Below are positions 1 to 11,060 of a DNA stretch of 64,000 nucleotides, piece after piece; the first letter of the stretch is position 1, and each line of letters begins with the position of its first letter. Both the position numbers and the translations under genes were made by a program. The notes beneath the pieces are model-generated. The model was not told the origin of the DNA. It did not search any database and saw nothing but the letters and a program-made list of their open reading frames with translations. Source of the DNA: Sthenelais limicola (taxonomy: Eukaryota > Annelida > Polychaeta > Phyllodocida > Sigalionidae); NCBI GenBank assembly GCA_942159475.1, contig OW804097.1, positions 112,592,582 through 112,656,581 on the forward strand, read 5' to 3'.

Positions 1-1350
1 TGTTATTACCTAATAACGAGGTAAGGAAAAATGACTATCAGTATGACCATGCTAAGGCTCTGACTGTGGTAAAGAGTGTCATCGGGTGCCATCAAGATGA
101 CTAGATACCATATATTAAAGGTCCTGGGTAAGACCATAAAGTGTCTTTCTGTCTCTTTTTCTCTGTCTCTGTCTCCTTTCTTCTCTACCTCGACGATCGG
201 CATCCATCCGCATTTTTGTATACAAAAAGCGTCAGCTTTATAGAGGTTTCTGAACGATGCCACACAAATAGCGTCCTACGCCACACAGTACCCCTCGCTA
301 CCTTTCTCTGTCTCTTTTGCACATTTCCTCCTCTAAAACCCCGCCATTTTTACCGTATTTCCACTTCAATGCTATAGTTTGACAACTCAACAAGCTCAAA
401 ACAGTTTGTACATGTCTGTAGCCAAAAACCGCTAAAAAGGTACAATAATTACAACGTGGAGGTGTGGGTATACGAACAGTACCAATCACAACCACCTAGC
501 CTGGGAAACTACGCTGGGCCAGCGCATGCATGCAGCGTTATGCATGCGCTGGCTAGGGCAGGGTGGGTGGGTATGTGTGTGTGGTGGAGGGAAGAGGTTC
601 CCTTGTTACTTCATTATAGTGACTAAAGCCCAGTACATTCATTTATCTTTCTTGGCGGATATACTTTCTAGACCGACCGGCGAAATGGCACTGCATAACA
701 TGCATGCACTGCATAACCAAAGCAAGAACATTCGCCATCACTCCTTCGGAGATGCCAAATACACTATACAACTTCCTCCATGATCGGGGAACCCACTCTA
801 TTTCTCATTGTCCAATACCAACAAGTTACACGAGTGCCTAAGTTAGAGCCTTAGGGAGAGATTGGACCAAGATTTTTTAGGTATTACTGGTATAATTACG
901 GCGTTACAGACCTCTCGTGTTGACGCCTCTAGGGCTCTAGGGATCAGTGTTGCCATTGCACCATGCTCGATCTGGTCGCACTTACACCTTGTGGCAATGT
1001 GGTGAACTAACCGGAAGTCAGAACTCTGAGAATGTTTTCTGACCCTCCCACGAGGTAGTGCCACCCAAACAGTTATAAACAGGGAACACTGGCCTCCAAA
1101 CACTGGCCTCCATTAGCCGTATCATCGGCGATTGGAGGCCAGGATTAAAGCTCAAAAACGATAGGCCTATTATTTTGATGCGTCGGGAGACGCCAATGGG
1201 AGAGGGAAGCAGGTAGGGTGTTGACAGTGTTGTGGGCGGGATGGTGGACCTACAATAACAGTCCATTCCATGTTTAGTAAAGTAAATAAATAGCCCAAGA
1301 CTTCCATAGGCCTACGACTACACTGGTGCCATTATACTCTCTAGACTATT

Positions 1351-1440
1351 TCCTGGGTATGATCATAAACTGCCTCCCTCTCAGCTCTCCCGCCCTTGTT
1401 AAAACCTTCAATATGTTGATAAGGGCGTAAAGCACGCACA
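1351..1440 (+). repeat. Dispersed repeat, GGGCGTAAAGCA 3' end
   Basis: This block starts with TCCTGGGTATGATCATAAAC and ends with a small hairpin followed by GATAAGGGCGTAAAGCA. Related copies lie at 6849-7190, where the copy is interrupted by an insertion, and, as a partial copy, near 43685-43760. A shared 3' end with variable 5' limits suggests the tail of a non-LTR retroelement or SINE. The copy here is uninterrupted and acts as the paralogous empty site for the insertion at 6872-7080. Confidence 0.6.
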
Positions 1441-1764
1441 TGCGTGCAATTATGGAGGGACAACATTTATTTCATATCAATATCATAATTATTAATGTAT
1501 GGTGTGAATATTATGTAATAATAAGTTTAAATCATGACAGTATTTTAAGGGAGCAAGACTGAAACGAATACTATCAGATGTTTATGTTTTGTATATCATA
1601 ATGGTGTTATTCCCCCCCCCCCCCCGCCCCTCAATGACTCATCAATTATGAGGGTTTGAATGAAAGCATCAGGTCTGAATAGAAGCAGCGAAATGACAAT
1701 TTCTCTATCACACAGAAGCTTGGCCTGTCTCTTACCCCAGAATATGTAACTTATATGGGATGCA

Positions 1765-1968
1765 CCTTCCCCAATCCTCTCAAATAACCCACATTTAAGA
1801 CAGAAATGAGCTTCAAAATTCAGTTTAACATAACAGAACTGATATTTTAAATCAATGCAATACCAAATGTACTCAGATATACCCGGTATTCTTCATTTTT
1901 CAGCCTAAATTAGGAGAATTTCCTAAATGTGTAGAGCTGCCAATTGTACATTTCTGAAAATCTGACCC
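1765..1968 (+). repeat. GGGTCAG MITE family, 5'-truncated copy
   Basis: The right end reads CCAATTGTACATTTCTGAAA then ATCTGACCC, the same terminal sequence as the full copies at 42311-42543 and 56097-56322. The body has the shared words CAATCCTCTCAAATAACCC and GCAATACCAAATGTACTCAG. The left terminal repeat is missing. Confidence 0.65.
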
Positions 1969-2184
1969 ATATGTTCTGGGGAGGGAGGCAGGGAACTCAA
2001 ATACAGCCTCAAATACAGCCCGGTGTATTTGCTCTTGAGTCCTCGGTATTCCCTCGCTCCAGGCCCTGAATAATACAATTCTAGCCAGAAAGACTGCAAT
2101 GAGAATTTCTGTTGAGTAACAATCTTGTCATCCAGAATGCGTGCAGAGCTCGACCGTCCTACATTGGCATATTATAGAAATAGA

Positions 2185-2400
2185 TTGCAGATCAGTCTAG
2201 GCCCAAAGTTGAGAGAGTCCCTTCAAAAGCTGGGAGAGCCTCTCGCCTCAAACCGCAAAGTGCCATTATAATTCCATTGAAAACGCAAAATCTCATCAAA
2301 ATGCCGAGTTCTAGGCCAAGAAACCGATAAGGGAACTAGGAGTCTAATCGCTGACATACCATTCTTATCTGATCTGAAGGTTTGGACCTAGACTGAGATG
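2185..2400 (+). repeat. Dispersed ~210-bp repeat (GTTGAGAGAGTCCC family)
   Basis: The segment with GTCTAGGCCCAAAGTTGAGA, CCGCAAAGTGCCATTATAAT and TCTTATCTGATCTGA recurs in diverged form at 43220-43385 (+), 58260-58468 (-) and 61500-61690 (+). No coding capacity or terminal repeat is evident. It is probably a non-autonomous transposon or SINE-like family of this genome. Confidence 0.7.
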
Positions 2401-2534
2401 TAAGATTTACTTTTCTAATAAATAATTCATTTTCCCCATTCTCCCCTTTCACCATGAGCGGAATATGGAATTAAAGTACACCTGTAACACTGACATGAAT
2501 CAATGGCTAGGCGTAGTTCCCAATAACCATTCTA

Positions 2535-2605
2535 ATTGGCCGAGTGGATAGAGCATTATAGACTTCCAATTGTGACATTGCGGCATCGAATCCCAGAGCA
2601 GACAG
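2535..2605 (+). repeat. tRNA-like SINE head or tRNA pseudogene
   Basis: A box A match (TGGCCGAGTGGA, 2537-2548) is followed 34 bases later by a box B-like GCATCGAATCCC (2583-2594), the spacing of an internal RNA polymerase III promoter. I could not fold a convincing cloverleaf with a clear anticodon, so this is more likely the tRNA-derived head of a SINE or a decayed tRNA gene than a working tRNA. Confidence 0.5.
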
Positions 2606-2958
2606 CCTTTTTACATTTGTCTCATTTTCTAGTCATTTTTAACAAAAAATTCACTAATATCACTGCATATCGGCCTTGGTTGTCTTTTAAACTGACACAT
2701 TTAGTTGCATGTTGATGACACTCCCTTTCAATTGGTGAAAGAATTAGAGAAGCTTAAGATAGAATTAAGCGTGAAAAGTGAGTTAATATCACAAGATGAT
2801 ATGGCAAATTTCTCAAATTCATGTTTCCTACAACCTATCCAGGGTCCCCTAGTCTTAGAATACTTATTATCAAACTAGGAAACCTGACTGAGGATGGCCT
2901 CCATATAGACAGTCATTTGCGATTTTTTAAAAATCATGTTTTTTTCTGCACACATACC

Positions 2959-3145
2959 TACACTCTTAGCCTGTGGCGTTATAGAGCGGTGCCCTAGGGT
3001 TTCGATCCGTTTTAGAACAATACCGCACCGATAGCCAATGTTTGCTCCGTATGAGGACGGAGCGCTTTCCAAAGGTTCGTACCGTTACGGAGCAACGTCC
3101 TCGTCCGGATCGGCACCGTCACGCTGTTGGAACTCTCCTCACAAT
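2959..3145 (+). repeat. GC-rich dispersed repeat, copy 1
   Basis: The sequence from TACACTCTTAGCCTGTGGCG through CAATACCGCACCGATAGCCA to several ACGGAGC/GCACCGTC words is much richer in GC and CpG than its surroundings. An inverted relative lies at 41870-42100, sharing the outer end and about 75 following bases almost exactly. Copies with related CGGTGCCGCACCG cores are at 12290-12485 and 13500-13790. Confidence 0.75.
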
Positions 3146-3159
3146 GAGGTCAAAAGCTA

Positions 3160-3240
3160 GGTCAAGATGGCGGATTGTTGTTTGGAGCACGAGTTTTGAA
3201 CATCATGTGGAGCTATGTCACAGTATATGAAGGTAAGTAC
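3160..3240 (+). promoter_or_regulatory. Possible first exon with YY1-type motif and splice donor
   Basis: AAGATGGCGG (3163-3172) is the consensus YY1 element often found just downstream of start sites in TATA-less promoters, and its ATG could start translation. The segment ends at a strong splice donor, GAAG^GTAAGT (3231). The reading frame from that ATG closes after ten codons, while a later ATG near 3206 stays open into the donor. I could not connect either to the exon at 5346 in frame, so a first exon here is only a suggestion. Confidence 0.35.
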
Positions 3241-5345
3241 TAGGCCTAGTCCTAATCATCACTTTCTTCTTGAAAAACCAGTCAAACGTCCAGTCAAACA
3301 GACATATTTACAACCTATAGGTGCATTACATGTAGACATTGTAGTGAAACAGGCCTCCGTGACCGAGCGCTGAAGGTAGGAGTAGGACAGTTGTTTATAA
3401 CGGTTCTGGGGTGCAAGTACAAGAGGCCTTAGTTATATAACATAGACAGCTTATTTTGTGAAAATCGACAGAATATTCATCATTTTGTGGACTTTTCTGT
3501 CAGTGTGCTCGAACAGCTTTGTTTAGAATTCGGGCCCTGATGTAATGACAGCAACAGTGACGTGCGCAAGTGGTTGAACACGTTCCCGTAGTGAATAGGC
3601 CAAACAAATTGTTGGTGTGTTTCAAATTGATAGTACATGTAGGTATTTCGGGGGAGGATCATGTTTATACTACTATTATTATCTTTTAAGGAAAACAACT
3701 CGAAGAAACTCATTGTTATTATTACAACTTAAATTGTTGGAATTTGTTATTTCATAACAATACTTTTTTAAACCTAAGAAACATACTTTTATTGGCCTTA
3801 TAATGCACAGCGTCATGAATGTTTATTTCCAAGGCCAAACTAGGTCAGTCTATTAGGCTGCTGTTATTGCAAGGTTTGTTTATTTTTCGAATTCAGCTTA
3901 ACGAAGGACACAAGAGTTAGTATTGTTTATATTCAGGCGTACCCAGACAATACAATTTATATGGATGTGGACCAAAGTTTAGGTATACCGAAGTTGTGAG
4001 TTTATGTATGGGCGCCGCCATATTGTACGCGAAAATGATGCGCACTGGACTTGGGGGACAAGATTTCACCTTTAAACAAAGGCTAGGCATAGCTAAGGTG
4101 TCGGCGGACTTATATTATCATGCTCTTATTGTTGTATACTGCTGCAACCTATAGTTTACATCCTTTTGAGAGGTTCGGCAATATATATATAAGAGCCTAC
4201 CCTGGCGATTTGGCATGTAAAAATCGCAGAGGGCAACGTTTTTTTAGCCGTAAAAAGTAACTCAATCCATAAGTCATAGTAGGCCTACTGTACACACAGG
4301 GGGTTGTGCGACTGGTAGGTGTGAGGTTATATGATGTGTGAATGCACTTAATTAATAAACTACACTACTGGGCTCGCCCTAGGATTGTTTTCCATATATA
4401 GCCACTGTGGCGAAATTTCAAAGAAATTATCTCTACAATGTTTGGTGTACATAATATATTAGGGAATATCAGCATTAAAGAAATTAGACTATTTAGGCCT
4501 AATTAATCTAATAAAGCGATCAGGGACATGAATTTCCTCTTCCCTCTTAGCTGAAAGCATTGTTTGCTTCATATATATTTACTGTCCTACTCGAACATTA
4601 TAGTTCTCAAAGTGTATAAACTGAGATTACATAAACTGAGTTATTAGTCTAAGTGTTAAAGGCTAATTGACTAACTCTGGTCAATAAATATATTATATTA
4701 ATACAGTTTTCAAAAGTTTAAAGGTATATCTATGTCCTCAAGGTGTCCTGTATGTAAAACAAATATTTCATGTAATTTTGAGTCTTTTTCTCATAAGATT
4801 GTCATTGAAGGGAAAGGTGATAGTTAACAATTTTTTTATATTACCTATGGTTCACGAAATTATTACCTATAATATATTCAAGAAAGAAAATACTTGTAGT
4901 CAGGCCGAAAATGAGGGTGAATTGAAGGTAATGGTCCAGCGGGGAGAAAGACCTGAACATGTCAAATATAATATACTCCCTCCCCCTTATCCCTGCCGCC
5001 TCCCCTTGAGGGGAATCGGTAGGGGTAGCCTACCCCTACAGGCCTACCCTTGAGGGTAAATGATGTGCTCTGGGCCGCGGGAACCATGAATTGTGAGGGA
5101 TCCTAAACCATTATTAAATTTTGTTTCTCTTATCCATCCCTTTGACTAAATCCCCTCATAGTGCTATTGCATCCTCTGCTGGATTTTTCTAGTTTTGTTG
5201 ACTAATATGACGGTATTCATCATAAAATTTCCAAAAAACTTGGCATCTCTAAAATGTATCTTTAGTGAATAGTACAGAACTAATAACTAGATTCTTAATA
5301 ACAACACTTGTATATTTTCAGAATACTACCACCATGCGTTGTTAG
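3241..5345. other. Intergenic or intron; YY1-like site and one dispersed repeat
   Basis: No coding exon could be supported. GCCGCCATATTG near 4014 is a second YY1-type site, in the opposite orientation to that at 3163. A segment at 4372-4450, from GGGCTCGCCCTAGGATTGTT to GCCACTGTGGCGAAATTTC, is the reverse complement of a segment at 30310-30400. Confidence 0.5.
4372..4450 (+). repeat. Dispersed repeat, inverted copy at 30.3 kb
   Basis: The words GGGCTCG, AGGATTGTTTTCC and GCCACTGTGGCGAAATTTC appear in the same order, reverse-complemented, at 30310-30400. The function is unknown and the ends are not defined. Confidence 0.65.
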
Positions 5346-7396
5346 GCTGTGGATGAGTTCCATGGACTTAGTGTGGTCCTGGATGGCATCAAGGATGCTA
5401 CAGAATTCTGTACAGAGGTCTTACAGTTAGTGTTGTCACCAATACAAGCAGAAAGGCTTAAGGATGAAGCAAAAGGTAATACCAAAATTATTGCTAGAAA
5501 ATTTATCTTAACCCATTTAATTTTTATATTAACTCATTTAATTTTCTAAAAGTGACTGATTTCTTGACTCTTTTCTTCAACTATTTTTCTTGGGTTGTTA
5601 AGTTATATTATTCATTTACAGACATCTCTGTTTTGGCTGTCGGCTTATTAGATTAGATTAGAAAACTTTTATTTAGCATCTAAAGATGCCGTTAGTGAAG
5701 GGGAGATTCTCTCCAGCGTATGGGAGGTTTTCCGCCCCTTATGGTTTTACAATCTTCTGTTGTAGAGGACAATATCGCTTCTATCATAGACCGAAGATGA
5801 TTCTCTACAAATGGATACAGTTGTTAATGAAGATTTGTTTTGCAATATGACATTGATTTTAAACAATAAGAGGTTGTAGTATAGAGATCTCTCTGGTGAC
5901 CTGTTTCATACCAGTTAATAGTTTAGAGATACATAGTTTGAAGTTTTAGAAGTGTTCACTTGGGGCTTTATATAAAATAATCATCATTCCATATATAGGA
6001 TGTTTTGGCTTGCATTTTAAATATTTTGCCATCTACCTGAAGGTGGGCCAGCGTTGGCAACTTGTTCCAGGAATAGGGAATTCGATTTATAATGGATTTT
6101 CTAATTTGCTCAGTTTTGGGGGTACTATGTTTTAAAAGTTTCCTACCTAATTCGAAATTTCTAGTATTGATATCCCTTAAATCCATATTACCTGGGTTCT
6201 GTGCCAGACGATGGCCCGCCTGTAACAAATGGAGTCTGCGGCGATACAGAAGTGGTAGCAGTTTTAGTCTTATGTGTAAATCCTTTACACTGGCTCTGGA
6301 GGGCAATTTATATATTATTTTCAGAATTCTGTTTTGTAGAATTTGGAGTCTATAGAGTAGGTTGGTAGCATTGTGGGATTCATGGAATATATCGGCTTGG
6401 TCCAAGATGGGCAGGACCATGACCTTATATCTCATTATTAGTGTATTCTGCGGTATTTTATCTTTTACCTTGGCAAACTGCCAGCATTTGTAGTTTAGCA
6501 GTTTGGTTAGTCTTGTTATAACTGTCAAATTTTAGTGCGCTATCTATTTCTATTCCTAAATATTTATAGGATGTTACTTCGTCAATTTTTGCTCCGTCCT
6601 GTGCCATGGTGTGTTCCAGATTACAATACAACTTTTGTGAGTCCCATCTCGATCTAAGCAAAGGCCTGTGGAATAGGGTTTGGGTTTTGGTCTTAGATAA
6701 GTTAAGGGAAATCTTATTGGCCTTACACCAATCATTTAACGAATTTATTGCTTCTATGATTTGTCTCTTTAAAGTGCTTCTTGTCCTGGGTATGACCATA
6801 AAGTGCCTTTCTGTCTCTTTTCTCTGTCTCTCTCTCCCTTCCTCTCTATCTTTTTTCCTGGGTATGATCATCATATAAACCCATCTCATCTCATCTCATT
6901 TCACCTACCTATTTTTCTACACAAATCCCAAATAATTTGTCAATATCCGAATTAACCTTGAGCATTTAAATATGCCAGGGTTGGGGTGGAAATCGGACAA
7001 ATAGTCCGATCCCCAAAGATGAAAGGGAAGGCAAATGCCTAGCCCTGTTTATAACACCTGGTTTAATAAAGAAAAAAAAAATGATCATAAACTGCCTCCC
7101 TCTCAGCTCTCCCGCCCTTGATAAAACACTTTTAAATGTGTTGATAAGGGCGTAAAGCAACCAATCTCACTCACTCACTCTTTTTTTCTTCACTTACAGA
7201 AATAGGGGATGAGCTGAAGAGGAGAAGGCGAGAAGCCTACATCCAGAATGAGCCACCAAACCACCAACCAACCACCCATCTGATATCAGGAAATGGCAAC
7301 CCCACTTTCCCTCAGTCAGGTCCATCACCACCACCTCAGTCCTACAGTCCCAACCCACCCACTGGCCAGCCTTTTTCTTACACCGGGCTGCTATAA
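5346..7396 (+). CDS. Two 3' exons of an unrecognised gene with Pro-rich tail
   Basis: Exon 5346-5475 follows a GTTAG acceptor and ends at AAAAG^GTAATA. Exon 7200-7396 follows CACTTACAG and reaches a TAA. The phases match (1 into 2) and give 108 residues. The first exon reads DEFHGLSVVLDGIKDATEFC and continues through a helical stretch with IQAERLKDEAK. The second starts with the basic DELKRRRREAY and turns into a low-complexity tail rich in Pro, Ser, Asn and Gln that ends FSYTGLL. That order (helix, basic patch, proline-rich end) looks like the C terminus of a larger protein whose upstream exons I cannot find. The intron holds a LINE fragment (-) and a poly(A)-tailed insertion. The family is unknown. 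The acceptor at 5345 has a poor pyrimidine tract, so a decayed gene is possible. Confidence 0.5.
5648..6787 (-). mobile_element. 5'-truncated LINE, 3' part of reverse transcriptase
   Basis: On the minus strand two overlapping frames (6787 to about 6458, then 6528 to 5968) encode the end of a non-LTR reverse transcriptase. The first has the primer-grip-side sequence NDWCKANKISLNLSKTKTQ and SYKYLGIEID. The second has the thumb-side LYRLQILQNRILKIIYKLP and the terminal SWNKLP. This pattern is typical of the Jockey/CR1 superclade. One frameshift lies between 6458 and 6528. About 300 bases of 3' UTR follow, with a tail of TAATC units at 5648-5666. The 5' end is cut at about 6787 against another repeat. 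The copy is non-functional. Confidence 0.8.
6864..7088 (+). mobile_element. 209-bp poly(A)-tailed SINE-like insertion with 8-bp TSD
   Basis: ATGATCAT occurs at 6864-6871 and again at 7081-7088. The sequence between ends in AATAAAG plus nine A residues. The flanks joined without it read as the repeat copy at 1351-1440 does, so that copy shows the empty site. The body carries a hairpin (ATCGGACAAATAGTCCGAT, 6993-7011) and no clear box A or B. It is a target-primed retroposition product: a SINE, or a short 3' piece of a LINE. Confidence 0.8.
7089..7190 (+). repeat. Dispersed repeat, GGGCGTAAAGCAACC end
   Basis: This is the right half of the repeat interrupted by the poly(A)-tailed insertion. 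It contains AACTGCCTCCCTCTCAGCTC, a small hairpin (ACACTTTTAAATGTGT), then GGGCGTAAAGCAACCAATC and a short (TCAC)n tail. It ends just before the acceptor of the exon at 7200. Confidence 0.65.
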
Positions 7397-7982
7397 ATAC
7401 ATGGCTCATCCACTCCTCTGTTCCACTCCTCTTCAAACAGGCAGCTTCAGCCCTGATTCACTTTTGTCAACATCCACCACTAGCCCCATCACCTCCATAT
7501 GCTTTACACCACCACTGATTGCTCCCTTTGCATTGTTGTACCTGGCTCCTGCAATGACCTCAGCAAAATAACTGTCAGCTCCAGCAGCAGCCCCCACCCC
7601 CCACCACACAAATACACCCCACCAGCCCCCACCCCCACCAACCAAATGAAGGTTGACTGAGCTTTCCCCACCCTGGTCGGACAGATTCAAGGGGGGATAT
7701 CATAAACCAGATTATGGATGTAAGTTATGACTACCATGCATTTTCTGATTTAAATTGTATATGATATGGAGTTCCAGCTCCAATAACTCCATAGCAGATT
7801 AAATTAATCTATACTAATACTGAAAGGGTATCTTGGTATATAACAAGGAAGCTCAACTAAAAAGTGGAATCATTGATTGAATTGGTAGAAATGTAATCTA
7901 ATGTATGTGTGGATATAGAAAAAGAATATTGATGTAGCTAAGTATGTACTGGGAAATCTTATGCATTGATTGATATATCCAC

Positions 7983-8181
7983 AGGTGTGCCGTTGACCTG
8001 CAAAGGACAGTCTCCTGATCATTGCGACCTGCCTCATTGTGGAGCTCCTGGTACTGCCAGACAAAGAATGTGAACAGGGATTGATGGGTTACTCTTCCAG
8101 CTTATCAACATCATACGGAAGCTGGTGAGGGAGAAGCCAACAAATCAAAGGCAAAGTAGACAGCATTCTGATCCCATTCAA
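7983..8181 (+). other. Exon-like segment without intact ORF
   Basis: The segment is bounded by an acceptor-like TATCCACAG and a donor-like CAAG^GTAATT. The best frame is open apart from one TGA in the middle. A second exon-like segment, 8666-8837, has a stronger acceptor (TTTTCTCTCAG) and donor (CAAG^GTATGT), and its best frame also has a single TGA early on. Together with an acceptor near 10380 these may be exons of a non-coding RNA, untranslated exons of the gene ending at 7396, or a decayed coding gene. I recognise no protein family. Confidence 0.3.
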
Positions 8182-8837
8182 GGTAATTAAATTATCATAG
8201 AAAACAATTGAGGTGGAAATATGTATCAAAGGGGGGAATGGGGAATGTACAATAAATATATGAATGAATATACAATGGGAAGAAATAAAGATACATTGTA
8301 TATTCTTACCAGCCAGGAATTACCCTTAAAAGGAACTGTTTTCCTTCCTAAGGGTGAAGGAATTCACAGACAACAGGCCCCTTATCCTGGGGAACAATGC
8401 CTTCCTTTCATTTGATTACAAGATATGGACAAAAATGACACAAATGACATTTAAATTATTTACGCAGATCTATATTTATTCTAGTACTGCTTATGTGTTT
8501 CTCAAACATTTAATGTTAATTTCAATAAAAATGGCCAATCAAATAATCAATGAATTCGAATCATTTTAAAAATGTGGTTCCTCATGTCAAAGAAAAATAT
8601 CGATTGTTATGAAATTGATTATTTACTGAGATGTTCAACTGATAAATACAATGTTTTCTCTCAGATGAAAGTGCAATGGCGGTCAACCATTTCCTGTTAG
8701 TGGCAGACAAGTGAATACTGTGCAGTGAAATGTCGACCTTTGCCTCTGTACCAGCCATGCCTATGTTGCTGTTGATAGTTCATACTGAACATCAATTCCA
8801 GCCCACAGGCACCTGCTACTATGAATTGCTTCTCAAG

Positions 8838-11060
8838 GTATGTTATCAACCATCAAAATGCAGCATGAATAATACAACCTTGGCCTATGTGCAACAATAG
8901 TTACATACCCTGGTCCCACGCATTAGGGTTTCAAAAACTCACTGAAATGGGCCTGGAAAAGTCTGGAATTTCTTCTGACCACAAGCATGGAGACACTCAT
9001 ATTATCATCCACACAAATTATTTGTTGTGTATGACTTTCAAGTCTGCACACATACTTCTAAAAAGATATTTACTCCCCAAAAAGATTATTTGTGTTTCAA
9101 CATGGCTTAATCATGTCTTGAGTGAGGTTACCTGGGTATTAGCTATTCCTAAATATTTTTTCAAAAAAGTTGAATTTAGTTATTTCATCTGCTCCAACAA
9201 ACCTACTTACGGCAACCACAGTGCTGGTGAATGGCCTCCCAACCACTTCAGTCTCCGCACATAGTTATAAAAGGGTTTTCACTGCCTCTATGTACTGATT
9301 TCAAACTTTCAACATGGTTTACTTTCAACCCAGGTTGAACCTGGGTATTATTTTGTCCAAAAAAGTGTTTTAAAGTAAGGTTAATTTAGGCTGCAATGTA
9401 AGAACTGATTTGCGGTTGGGAAAGCCCCCCTTTCCCCTAATGACGTTATCATTGCACTGTGTGTAAGGGGCCCACATTATTAGAATTTCTTACTTTATGT
9501 AGTCCACAAATAATCATGGGATGGAAACGGGGGAAGCTAGAAGAACAGGGGAGATGGAGAAGTGGGGGAGAGGGAGATGGGGAAGGTGCTATAGGACGAG
9601 GGAGGTGAGGAAAGGCCAGGGTTTTGTGTGTCAACTATTTAAAATAAACTACATTTTAAATAGATTTATCAGACCAGGATTATCGGTTTTTAAAAAAATC
9701 TATCCATTTGGACTTTATTTTATAAGTTCTAGCTGTTTAAACTGCAGGAGGGAGGAACACCGAAAACGAGGCATATGTGGAAGGGGGGGGGGGCGGGCAT
9801 TATTTATTAGAATTTCTATATAACTAATTTATGGGGTGATACATGTGATGTGAACAGGGTAGGGTGGGGAAGGGAGAGAGGGAAGAGGGGATGGCTACCC
9901 GTTGATAAACGGGGGCAGCTAGTTATCTTTATTTTCATATTATACCGCAACACATGAAAACATTTGAGCAAAAATCATCGGAAATGTTTTTTTGCAAACA
10001 TAAAATGAACTGATGTTAGTGGACAACAAAAATATTTGTCGCCGCTACTTTTCCTCTAGTGGAGTTCCACTATAAGAATGTAAAATTATTAATTCAAGAT
10101 ACAATGTTACAGCCTTGAAAAAAAATGTTTCAAAGAAACAAATTCACAAATTGATTTGTTTCACATGTAAATATGAAATACTTCACATCATATACTGGGC
10201 AAGGAAAGCACATTTTTGTGGTTGCTCCAACCATGTTTCCCATGTGGTTCTTACACTATTTATATTTACATTTACATTTACAAGTTATTATTGACACACC
10301 TGGTTAGTAACACTTGGATTAATACCATCCAGGGAATCCCCTATAATTATTGTGTTCTCAAATCTGTCTTTCTTTCTTTAAGGGGTTCATTGGCATCAAC
10401 CCAGAGGAGGGAACCACGTCAAGCAGACAAATATGAGGACTGAGGTCCAAGGTCTATGAGAAAAGATCTTGTGCATCAGTAGTTGAATTATATAATTGAG
10501 AGAAAACAGAGATGAAGACAATAATGATGTATGTATGGTATGCAAACAAAGTATGAATTTAGACTATTGACTACACTACTATTGATTGAAATGGAACTGT
10601 CAATATCAAGAAATGATGTCGAGAGATGTGTACTTATGGTGTGTAGAGAGATATATAGCAGAGGTGCCAACTTCTATAAACTCACTGTAGTAACTAAGAT
10701 TTCAGTGTCTAAATCGATGCTATGATCTGTATAACAAAATGTACAATTTGGGGCGAATTTAGGGCCAGCACATGTCCAAGATGTGGGGTTTGTTCTCCAA
10801 ACCATCAATTATTTATAACAAGTTTTCACCATGGAGTATGTAGAAGTCAGTAAGTGCATCAGTAAGAATTCAGTAATTTTCGATCTGAGGCTCAGAGCCT
10901 TGGAAAATCAGTAGAATGCACTCAAACAGTATACTCATGTATATGAAAATAGATTCAAGGGGGAGCATATATATGGTGTCATAATTTGATATTTAATATT
11001 CCTTAAATTTTCCATACACAATCCCTTAACCATGTACAATGGTTAACCTGTTGATGGTAT
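8838..11060. other. No supported gene
   Basis: Short open frames here lack motifs and splice context. There is a run of G residues near 9782-9792, and an acceptor-like CTTTCTTTAAG at about 10372-10382 that could open a terminal exon of the exon-like series at 7983-8837. Confidence 0.5.

Larger units (their letters stand above)
1..2150. other. Intergenic, repeat remnants only
   Basis: I see no supported gene here; the open frames are short and lack recognisable motifs. Pieces of three dispersed families occur: a CT-rich block near 121-190 that is also found at 6784-6845, a copy near 1351-1440 of the repeat ending in GGGCGTAAAGCA, and a partial copy near 1765-1968 of the GGGTCAG MITE family. 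A poly(C) run lies near 1612-1630. Confidence 0.6.
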
